From NCBI GenBank assembly GCA_002005505.1, contig KV908528.1, positions 236,358 to 256,357 of the forward strand: a stretch of 20,000 nt of DNA, given 5' to 3'. Position 1 is the first letter of the stretch; each line of letters begins with the position of its first letter. The notes below the pieces were generated by a model. The model searched no databases. It was not told the origin of the DNA and saw only the letters and a list, made by a program, of their open reading frames with translations. Shown here piece after piece: positions 1-6,577 of the stretch. The translations under genes and the position numbers were made by a program. The stretch is from Botryococcus braunii. Taxonomy: Eukaryota > Chlorophyta > Trebouxiophyceae.

Positions 1-180
1 AGTGGGATCAAGAAAATTGATCCCAAAACGTTTCAAAACGGACATTTTGATCCCACTTTGATCCCACAACTGAAATCCCAGATTGATCACCTCCGATCCC
101 ACATTGATCCCGGGAATTTTCGCACTTGGGGGATCGAAGTGGGACCAAATGCAATAATGGGATCGAAGTGGGATCGATTT
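1..180. repeat. Cluster of GATCCC / GGGATC words
   Basis: The words TGGGATC and GATCCCA recur about ten times in both orientations within 180 bases, for example near 3, 19, 49, 60, 97, 110, 131, 160 and 169. The opposed copies can pair with one another. No protein-like reading is convincing; the minus-strand open frame across it only repeats the same short words. It lies in the host flank, left of the copia insertion. Confidence 0.6.
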
Positions 181-193
181 TGTTCTGCGAGTG

Positions 194-268
194 TTTATGG
201 TATGCGGTAAGGATAGGCTTCACTATTTAAGATTTTGAGTGAAGCCTATTCCAACCGCAAACCATAAA
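194..268. repeat. Imperfect inverted repeat, 31-bp arms
   Basis: Arms 194-224 and 238-268 are reverse complements at 27 of 31 positions. The inner 12 bases (ATAGGCTTCACT, 213-224) match 238-249 perfectly around a 13-base loop. A third, partial direct copy of the motif (GGATAGACTTCACC) follows at about 284-297. It could be a small foldback or MITE-like remnant, but I see no clear target duplication. Confidence 0.75.
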
Positions 269-360
269 TCCATAATGCAGTTAGGATAGACTTCACCATT
301 TATATTAACTATCGCCCTGCATACTTTACAGCATGCTCTGCATGAAGAGTGGTGATCATG

Positions 361-386
361 TGCGTGCGTGCGTGCGTGCATGTGCA

Positions 387-479
<93 letters not shown>
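361..479. repeat. (TGCG)n then (TG)n microsatellite
   Basis: A short TGCG tetranucleotide run (361-378) passes through a degenerate TGTGCATG stretch into about 44 uninterrupted TG units (392-479). Open frames across it are low-complexity artefacts (Cys-Val or His-Thr repeats). Confidence 0.98.
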
Positions 480-480
<1 letters not shown>

Positions 481-677
481 GTGTAGCAGTCCCCTTACTT
501 CGGCCTTGGATGCATGTGAACGGGAAGGGGAAGGAGGTTTGTGGCTGGTCGGTCCAACAACCACGGGTCATTTCAAAACGGGCAGTCTTAAGAGACTTTG
601 TTCATAATTGGCGGAAGACAGGGTCTTCACACATTTCAGCTCGTAGAAGGTATATTGAATTCACCCCTCCCCACCGC

Positions 678-682
678 CTTCC
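678..682. repeat. Left target-site duplication of the copia element (CTTCC)
   Basis: CTTCC here directly precedes the TGTTGAG start of the left LTR. The same five bases follow the right LTR at 17201-17205. A 5-bp duplication is what Ty1/copia integrases generate, so the outer element entered in one event. Confidence 0.9.
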
Positions 683-1217
683 TGTTGAGTTGTGAACATA
701 CATTATAAAATGCCTTGTGATTTACGTGGTTTTCAAATGTACAATATTAGGATACGGGTCCACTATCCACCTAAGGTACCTCGAGACACGTTCGGATGAG
801 GCCTATTTCGAACATAAGGTACATTGTGATCGTAAGCACACGTTTGTGATCGAACTCTTAAGGCTGCTATCGTCGCTTAGTAGGGCAACTGCTTTGGAAA
901 GATGCTGGCCATTCTTGATGCTAGTCTTGTCCATTGAGTTGCATGTGCAATATAGCAGACAGTCGTCCGGACTGGAGGTTGAGGCACCTACTGTAACGAC
1001 CTGTCTGCATGTTTACAGGTTCGACGACGCAGTGTATGGTATGTAAGATGTGCATGTGTGATTGCTGAAGTGTGAGTGAACCATCTTAGTGTACAATCAA
1101 CCCACCCAAACAGTTAAGGGACGGAGGCTTGATTGGGTATAGGAAGGTACTCGTCCTTAGCCGTCAGGTGCTTATCCGTGGTTGTTGATCGTAATGCTCA
1201 CTGTCAGATCATCGTGT
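683..1217 (+). repeat. 5' LTR of the copia element, left part
   Basis: This 535-base segment aligns along its length with 16501-17037 in the 3' LTR. Shared landmarks are TGTGAACATACATTATA, a run around GATACGGGTCCACTATCCAC and CTCGAGACACGTTCGGATGA. It stops at GTGT, where the Ty3 element begins. The LTR resumes at 11820. A copy of the LTR's internal duplicated block is at 887-1020. Confidence 0.93.
1214..1217. repeat. Left GTGT target duplication of the nested Ty3 element
   Basis: GTGT directly precedes TGTCATGAAC, the left terminus of the inner insertion. The second copy is at 11820-11823. The uninterrupted site ATCGTGTAACGAACTG is present in the copia 3' LTR at 17031-17046 with a single GTGT, which shows the empty-site state. 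Confidence 0.9.
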
Positions 1218-1733
1218 TGTCATGAACTAAAGTTACATTTGATCTTGTTTTTGCAAACAAGATGTAGGTCGTACAGCACTTGTACTGCACCTAATTTGCA
1301 AGTACAAGTATGGTACTTCATGATGCCTGCTTGTAGTACACTGAGTCCTGATTTGTGATATGTCACCTCACTCAAGACAAATAAGCCAATCATACCACTA
1401 GACCATGTTGGACTCCTGAGCTGAATTGTTCAAATTCTTGCTTAACCGCAATCAATATGTATTAGACAGGTTTTGGCTAAGCATGTCTTGACCACCAGCT
1501 CCAAAGCAAATAACAAGTATTACTGGGATAGCTTATCCCAATTGAATTGTCAGTAGTGCGTGAAGGTTCAAAACAAGCCAATTCTGATGCATAAGCAATG
1601 GCTGGTGCTGCTGCATGGTTCTGGTAGCACAACTTACTCCATTCATTCTCAAACGTGCAGTCTCTCTTCCCTCACAGCAAGGCATATGTGCTTCTGTACA
1701 AAACAAAGGACTTCTGAATCAAACACACGTCTC

Positions 1734-1958
1734 TCAAACAGCTGTGGTAGCTGTATCAGCAACTTCACTCAATACGGCTGCTTCAGGCTCACAAACAACA
1801 TCTTCCATGGCTTCTGCCATCTTTCTGGCCTTGCTCGCCTTGCGAGCTGCACGAGTTCTTCCTCTGCTCTTCCTTTTCTTCCTGCTTGGGATATCTTCCA
1901 TTCCCTGCTCCTCGTCATTATCTGACTGTGCGTCCAACAGAGCTTGCCCCTGGACCAT
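1734..1958 (-). CDS. Hypothetical 74-aa basic/acidic protein in unit A
   Basis: This frame starts at a true ATG and ends at TGA. An acidic stretch (DNDEEQGMED, residues 13-22) is followed by a strongly basic one (residues 26-46, RKKRKSRGR, then alternating Arg/Lys/Ala) that would act as a nuclear localisation or nucleic-acid-binding patch, then an acidic tail. The composition is far from random, unlike the overlapping + frames. I do not recognise a family. It lies on the same strand as the Ty3 genes, in a position comparable to the extra frame 2206-2592 of the main body, and a possible acceptor AG lies just upstream (GTGAATAG at about 1966). It may be an exon or a remnant of an accessory product. 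Confidence 0.3.
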   Translation of the reverse strand: MVQGQALLDAQSDNDEEQGMEDIPSRKKRKSRGRTRAARKASKARKMAEAMEDVVCEPEAAVLSEVADTATTAV

Positions 1959-2072
1959 CCCCTTCTATTCACAAGTGATCTCTGTCACTACAGTATTCTC
2001 ACAGTACTCAGCTCCGCCGCATACCCGTGTCTCATATCTGCAATAATCATAAATGTGTTCCCAATATTATCA

Positions 2073-2199
2073 AGATGAGGGAATTACGGCAGGTAGGCGA
2101 GCTTATCTATGCCTGCGAGAATGCTGCCTCACGTGATCGCCGTACTAAGCAGTCACGTGAATTATCAATACATTATATGTCACAACTAAGGCTATGACA
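2073..2199 (-). repeat. Terminal repeat of the Ty3 element, left copy
   Basis: These 127 bases match the right copy (11697-11819 plus the preceding TGAG context) with only a few changes. Similarity weakens but may persist about 30 bases further left, to about 2047. On the minus strand it starts TGTCATAGCC and ends CCCTCA, so it has TG/CA ends itself. It contains two CACGTG boxes (2130-2135 and 2154-2159). It may be a short LTR or the U3-proximal end of a longer one. Confidence 0.8.
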
Positions 2200-2203
2200 T
2201 ATA
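2200..2203. other. TATA junction between the two end motifs
   Basis: The bases read ATGACA-TATA-TGTCAT, so a CA end and a TG end are separated by exactly four bases. Unintegrated two-LTR junctions of LTR elements typically keep a few unprocessed bases between CA and TG. This one may be such a junction, but that is inference. Confidence 0.45.
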
Positions 2204-2205
2204 TG

Positions 2206-2592
2206 TCATGAACTAAAGGGGTGGCCCACCTCCAGGTCACCTATGCCAGATGACTCAAGTGAGACATTGACATTCTGATATATGTGATCAAATGTCTTCA
2301 TGAGGATTCTAATGTACTTCTGGACATCTCTCATGTGCGTCCTGGCCGTTTGATAGCGGACTGGCTGTTGCAAAAAATCATGCACAATAACTCTATTGCT
2401 ATGACCATTTAGCTGAGCCAACAAAGTAGCAACATACTGTGCTTTCTCAACTATGTGGTAATGCTTAAGAGTGTTGTCAAGGGTTCTTTTCTCTTCTGGA
2501 ACCACGACTGGCAGTGCTTCCGCCTCGGCCGCGACGACTTCGGACGGCACATCTGTCCTCGGTTCGGTTACATCCATACGTAACCGATGCAC
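2206..2592 (-). CDS. Hypothetical extra ORF at the 3' end of the Ty3 element (128 codons)
   Basis: An uninterrupted frame lies downstream of integrase on the same strand; its stop (TGA) falls within the TTCATGACA terminus. The first codon as drawn is GTG, and the first ATG is residue 6 (codon ending at 2577). The N-terminal third is rich in Glu, Ala, Val and Pro; the rest looks helical, with a segment from HYHIVEKAQYV to KTFDHIYQNVNV and no predicted membrane segment. Just upstream on the minus strand is TTTACTTGTTTTATCAG, a good 3' splice acceptor, so this could be a terminal exon of a spliced subgenomic product. Family not recognised. It has no internal stop although the rest of the element is broken, but this length can survive by chance. 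Confidence 0.4.
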   Translation of the reverse strand: MHRLRMDVTEPRTDVPSEVVAAEAEALPVVVPEEKRTLDNTLKHYHIVEKAQYVATLLAQLNGHSNRVIVHDFLQQPVRYQTARTHMRDVQKYIRILMKTFDHIYQNVNVSLESSGIGDLEVGHPFSS

Positions 2593-2706
2593 CTAAGTAC
2601 AACTGATAAAACAAGTAAAGCAATATGCGACCACTCTCTCACTCTCTCAATCCCAGCCCCCCGTCCCAGATCACGACTTAGATCTTGTCGAAGCTTCTGG
2701 TAGAAA

Positions 2707-2826
2707 GGCGCAAATGCCAAAAAGACGAAAGATAAAAGACTGGCGCAAGTGCCGAGATATATCCAAAATCAAGTCTTGGCGCAAGTGCCATATAATATCT
2801 CAAAATAAATCTATGGCGCAAGTGCC
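2707..2826 (-). repeat. Four-unit tandem array, about 36-bp period, core GGCGCAARTGCC
   Basis: The near-palindromic core occurs at 2707-2718 (with AAATG), 2742-2753, 2778-2789 and 2815-2826, spaced 35, 36 and 37 bases. The intervening sequence is A-rich and only loosely conserved (ATAT-TC-AAAAT-AA-TCT). It lies in the 3' non-coding part of the Ty3 element. It is a degenerate tandem repeat rather than a CRISPR: few units, uneven spacers and a eukaryotic context. Confidence 0.8.
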
Positions 2827-2847
2827 AATTTCAAGACGAAAAGCCAA

Positions 2848-2959
2848 GGGGGAAGCCCCATTAAGAAAATAAGGTACGAATAAGGTACATGTCTGTCTGC
2901 AGTTTAAGGGGGAAGCCCCAAAGTGTTGCAGCAACCTGAAAAACATGGGGAAAGCCCCA
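2848..2959 (-). repeat. Three GGGG(A/G)AAGCCCC hairpin motifs
   Basis: GGGGGAAGCCCCA occurs at 2848-2860 and 2908-2920, and GGGGAAAGCCCCA at 2947-2959. Each makes a 4-bp G:C stem with a four-base loop. They follow directly on the GGCGCAAGTGCC array, giving about 250 bases of regularly placed small palindromes between integrase and the terminus. Nothing codes in 2593-3170. Confidence 0.75.
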
Positions 2960-3173
2960 AAAAATGGCCTGTGGGTGTTGCAAGACTGTGGCTGTCTAAC
3001 ATCCCAAGATCCAGCTGCATAACACAAAATTGGAGTCCAGGTACCTGCATAGAGAGAGTATTCCTACTGCCCCCACATGTCAGTGTTCTAGCTCCACCAA
3101 AAGCCCCAACTGCACCTGGTCAAATATTGCATATTGCATGATGGTTGCTTGGTGATTGTTATCAGGAAAATAC

Positions 3174-3755
3174 TCAGCGGCAAATGTAAATTTGTAGTCC
3201 CTGGAAGTATGCACTCTCCACCCCAATCACGAAGCGGTTCGTGGTATTTGACGAGGTGTGAGGTATGTCGTTTAAATACTTCCTTTCGTTGAAACGTGTA
3301 TGGCCAGTTTCAAGGACTGCTATTGTTTTGGTTTCGTTCAGGCTAACTATTTTGAAGGGACCCTTGAGTCCGCTTTGCAGTGGACCAGCAATGTTCGTGA
3401 CTTCCAAAACCAAGTCCCCAACCTCCAAATCAGTGCACTTTGTTTTTCTACGCAGTTTATGAGCTTGACCAACAATGTTTTTGTGCATTGCGTTGTCCAA
3501 TGCACGTGTCACTTGATCATACTGCTCTCTGAGTTTGTCTTGAAGTCTGCACACGTGATGTTCAGGAGAAAGGGCCTCTGCAACATTAACAAGCACGTCT
3601 CTCACAACAATAGGCAACTTGGGTATGTAACCATATAGCATTTCAGGTGGAGAGAGGTTACATATCGAAGAGTGTCTACGAGACATGTATGCTTGATGCA
3701 CAGTGGGCAAAGACGAAGTGCAATCAGTGGGGAAGTCATTATAATGCTTAGTCAA
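3174..3755 (-). pseudogene. pol: Ty3/gypsy integrase C-terminal part (GPF domain), out of frame with the core
   Basis: This 193-codon frame continues the integrase core after a frameshift near 3755. The first part (about 1-50) matches the region after the catalytic core, with AYMSRRHSSICNLSPPEMLYGY equivalent to the usual STG-SPFELLYGR block. Residues about 108-150 form the C-terminal GPY/F module: LEVGDLVLEV, then LKGPFKIVSL, then a final beta-strand block (NERKYLNDI). This module helps bind DNA in chromovirus and other Ty3 integrases. No chromodomain is recognisable after it. The frame ends in TGA at 3174. The GPF motif makes the assignment firm; the frame change makes it non-functional here. 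Confidence 0.88.
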
Positions 3756-4470
3756 ACATTCCCTTCACAGTTTTAACTAAGCGTGCAACCGCACTATTAG
3801 CGGATGGGTGGTTGGGTGAGTGAATCTGAATGTGATGAATTCCTAACCTAGACAGCATGTGAGCAAAATCAGATGCAAACTCGTTACCATTGTCAGACGT
3901 GACTACAGCAGGCACACCAAATCTACAAATCCAGGCATTGTAGAAGGACTTGGACACTGACAGGGGGGTTTTGTCTTCAACAGTGACAAATTCCGCAACT
4001 TTGGTAAAATAATCAATCGTCAGTACAACCCAAATCTTTTGCCTGTCGTGTCTGCCATCCTTGTCCCTTGCTGGCATGAGAGGGATGGGTCCAAATAGAT
4101 CAATGTGTACATGATCCATGGGCCCAAACAAGGCCGGTTTTTGTAGCCGTGGTGGTTCAGGCAAGGAAGCTCTGAGCTTCTGACAAGGTTCACACGTACG
4201 AACAAACAACTCCACATCAGCCTTCATGCCAGGCCAATGGAAGTGCAGGTGCAAAACAACAAGGGTTTGGGAGACACCGGGATGAGCAAGGACATCATGA
4301 ATCATGGCAATGATGTCCCATCTATGCATAACACGAGGGCAGACCAGCCAACGTGAGGGCTTTCTGCGAATTTTCTTGAATACCATAAGCCAGTCACTGA
4401 TAGATGGATGCTGCGCGAAGGACCCTCTTCTTCTATATTCTGCTGCAAGCTGGGGAGGAAGACTGACCAA
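3748..4470 (-). pseudogene. pol: Ty3/gypsy integrase: HHCC zinc domain and catalytic core, lacking the catalytic Glu
   Basis: Integrase joins element cDNA to the target. Residues 58-96 carry the HHCC zinc-binding set (H58, H63, C93, C96, with FHWPGMKADV between). The core has D124 (VHIDLFGP) and D193 (TSDNGNEF). The third catalytic residue should be Glu 35 residues further on, but the position (229) is Ala, in AVARLVKTVK where the family has VER(F). The codon is GCA at 3784-3786. The drawn start is only where the frame opens after an upstream TAA (4492-4494); the protein is part of the pol polyprotein. The frame ends in a stop just after the core, and the C-terminal domain lies in another frame. 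Confidence 0.93.
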
Positions 4471-4545
4471 GAGATTTAAATGATGCCCACTTTAAATGTA
4501 GTCTAAAAATGCTGGATCCCTGTAGGGATCAAATCTGTGGCATAC

Positions 4546-4833
4546 TCAAGGTGTCTCTGCGTTCTTGAGCTCGGCAATCTTTAGTTCACCCCTTTTGCCT
4601 TGGTATGGGTCACATGCTGGGCAAAACCAACAACCTCCTGGTACTACAGATCGAGGTGGAAACAGGCATCTCAAATGGAAGCAACGATTACAGCCATCGC
4701 ACAGGACACTATTATCGTCCCCCTGTGGGAACCCGCAAATAACGCAAGGCACGGAATCCAAGTCCTTTTGCTTAGCAGGGTTAGTTTCCCATACAGGCGC
4801 AGTGGCATACACATGGACAGCTTCAGAATGCAC
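4546..4833 (-). pseudogene. PHD finger (C4HC3) inside the Ty3 pol, between RNase H and integrase
   Basis: The frame has a complete PHD zinc finger: C30-x2-C33-x11-C45-x2-C48-x4-H53-x2-C56-x14-C71-x2-C74, with the typical Trp (W69) two residues before the seventh ligand. PHD fingers usually read the histone H3 tail, often by the state of lysine 4. The frame joins the end of RNase H upstream after a one-base shift near 4850. It is in frame with integrase downstream but for two stops (TGA 4546-4548, TAA 4492-4494), so it was once part of pol. The drawn GTG start is not a real initiation site. A histone reader here suggests targeting to marked chromatin, by analogy with chromodomains of chromoviruses; that role is inference. 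Confidence 0.88.
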
Positions 4834-4849
4834 ACAACGTGACAGACAA

Positions 4850-5001
4850 TAGCAACAAGATTTTCCTCCCCCTTCTTGTATTTTATCTCAATATCGAAAT
4901 CTTGCAGCCATAACGCCCAGCGTTCCAGCTTAGAGTTTGTGTGTCTTTTTGGAGTTCAAATACACAAGGGGTGAGTGATCAGTATATGCTATGCAGAAAC
5001 G
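4850..5001 (-). pseudogene. pol: RNase H C-terminal end of Ty3 pol, split by shifts
   Basis: After the TGA at 5002-5004 the same frame continues RFCIAYTDHSPLVYLNSKK, which includes the conserved TDH(S/K)PL block with an RNase H acidic residue. A shift near 4930 is needed to read SKLERWALWLQDFDIEIKY followed by KKGEENLVA, the usual end of the gypsy RNase H. A further one-base deletion near 4853 would restore the ADCLSR-like linker into the PHD frame. The order and motifs are unmistakable, but the stretch cannot be translated whole. Confidence 0.85.
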
Positions 5002-5575
5002 TCAGCCATGCAGAAAGGGACGAAACTTCTCACAAGCCCATACTAAGGCAAGACATTCACCTTCAGTGGGGGAATAGTTCCGCTCTGCATTTTTCAATAA
5101 CTTGGAAGCAAAAGCGACAGGATGATCAAAGTGTGTGTCTGGATCAGGTTGACTTAACACAGCACCAATGGCAGTTTTAGACCAATCCGTCGTCAAAACA
5201 AAAGGTAGCTTGAAGTTGGGGGCACGTAATACAGGTTCAGAAGCAAGGCGGTGTTTGACTTCATCAAAAGCAAGTTGGCACTCAGGGCTCCAGGCAAATG
5301 AAAACGTCTTCTTCAGCAAGCGGGACAAGGGTTCAATGATTCTGGCAAAGTTTTCAACATATGTGCGATAATAACCAGCAGCTCCTAATACTGACCTAGT
5401 GCTGGATACGTCTCTCGGCTCTGGCAGATTTAAGATAGCTACAACATTATCAGGGTCTGGACGTAAGCACCCATCCCCAACCACGTGTCCCAGTGTCTTC
5501 AGGTATTTAGCTCCAAAAATACACTTGGGCCTCTTGAGTTTGCTTTTGTGTAAGGCAAGCTTCTGTGTCAAATGT
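5002..5575 (-). pseudogene. pol: Ty3 pol: end of reverse transcriptase and RNase H
   Basis: The frame begins in the RT thumb/connection region (KCIFGAKYLKTLGHVVGDG, then GYYRTYVENFARIIEPLSRLL) and enters RNase H. RNase H removes genomic RNA after minus-strand synthesis. Visible catalytic blocks are TTDWSKTAIGAVLSQ, with the first Asp, and SPTEGECLALVWACEKFRPFL, with the Glu. The apparent start is a TTG codon, not a true start: the fingers/palm portion ends in another frame, and the shift lies around 5571-5580. It ends at TGA 5002-5004, which replaces a codon before RFCIAYTDH, probably a CGA-to-TGA change. Confidence 0.92.
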
Positions 5576-6577
5576 GTCTCTAATGTGTTTCACGTGCTGT
5601 TCCCAAGTCTCGGAAAAGACATGCACATCATCTAAATAGGCATGAGAAAACAAGGAGGAGCCTAAGACATTGTCCATCACTCGTTGAAATGTGCTAGATG
5701 CATTTTTGAGCCCAAATGGCATTCTTAGCCACTCAAACTTGCCCTCATGTGTCATGAATGCAGCGTACTTGGAATGTTCCGGATGCATGGAAACTTGCCA
5801 AAAAGCAGAAGCGATATCCATGGCAGAAAAATACTTAGCAGGGGCCATTTTACGCAACATAGCTTCAATCAGTGGCAAAGGATAAGGGTCAGATACAGTA
5901 CATGCATTCAAGGGCCTGAAGTCAATACAAAGTCTAAGTGTGCCATCTTGTTTCTTCACAATAACGGGCGCAGACACCCAAGGCGACATAGAAGGACGAA
6001 TAATGCCTAACTCCAACAACATTTTCACTTCACCAGACAGGAACTCCTTTTCCTTTTCTGGATAAGTGGGCATGTTGCGAAATTTAGAAGGTGGATAAGA
6101 TTCAGGTCTCAAGTTAATTTGGTGGCATATGTTTGGATCAGATATACATCCCAAATCATCTTTGCCAGAACTAAACAAGTCAGAAAACTCTTCTAGCAAC
6201 TGTTCAATGTCCCTCCTCTTACTATCATCAAGGTCAGACAGTGGAGGCATGACTTTCACTTCACAGAGGTGGGGACAAGAGTTAAGCAAAGTGTCTTCCG
6301 GCTCGATTTCATGCATAGCAGCAAGTGTGGAGGAAAGAGGGACTTCAATGGGATCACCCTCAAAGACGATAGAATTTCTCAGCTGCAGAGAAAACGGCAG
6401 GATGGCGCTATCTACTTTGCAGGTCCTCATCAAATCTGAAATTTCATCAAAGTCTATGAGCTCGTCCGGGACGCGATGGTCATAGGTCCGATCGCTGAAT
6501 ATGCACTCAAAGAACATTTCCATGGTAATGATAAAAGGTGATAAATGTAAAAGAAGTCCTGCAGAGTCCCAACACAC
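5576..6577 (-). pseudogene. pol: Ty3/gypsy reverse transcriptase (fingers and palm)
   Basis: This is the RNA-dependent DNA polymerase of the element. Conserved blocks appear in order: a leader of about 150 residues; IIRPSMSPWVSAPVIVKKQDG; LRLCIDFRPLNACTV; YFSAMDIASAFWQVSM with a catalytic Asp; FEWLRMPFGLKNASSTFQRVM; and AYLDDVHVFS at residues 313-322, the YxDD catalytic motif with Leu in place of the common Ile. The open frame runs on to 5507, but after about 5576 its sequence is no longer RT-like, so the genuine coding switches frame there. The frame opens at a GTG overlapping by one base the TAG that ends the protease frame (6577-6579), so RT lies in a different frame from gag-protease. I see no standard slippery heptamer at that overlap. 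Confidence 0.94.

Larger units (their letters stand above)
1218..2199 (-). mobile_element. 982-bp terminal unit A with both end motifs of the Ty3 element
   Basis: It begins TGTCATGAACTAAAG, as does 2204, and ends in the same segment of about 127 bp that ends the whole element at 11819. It could be the 3' LTR, a solo LTR of a related copy, or an internally deleted copy joined in tandem. Against a normal LTR pair, 1218-2046 shows no similarity by eye to the expected partner at 10838-11669. The only open frame of note is on the minus strand at 1734-1958. The left part (1233-1560) holds small hairpins, such as one around CTTGTTTTTGCAAACAAG, and no gene I can support. Confidence 0.6.

Noticed and set aside
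333..695. Open frames across the TG, AC and CT tracts (also 17578-18142 and 18376-18959)
   Set aside because: Low-complexity Cys-Val, His-Thr, Ser-Leu or Arg-Glu translations of microsatellites.
717..1046. 109-codon + frame, similar to one at 16544-16888
   Set aside because: Both lie within the copia LTR copies; the frames reflect LTR repetition, and the sequences diverge with no coding constraint visible.
1560..2046. Two overlapping + frames of 121 and 143 codons
   Set aside because: Opposite to the Ty3 coding strand; the Leu/Ser/Ala-rich translation is the shadow of the minus-strand basic/acidic frame.
2707..2826. CRISPR-like spacing of GGCGCAARTGCC
   Set aside because: Only four 12-base cores with similar A-rich spacers in an LTR element of a eukaryote; no cas genes; a degenerate tandem repeat explains it.
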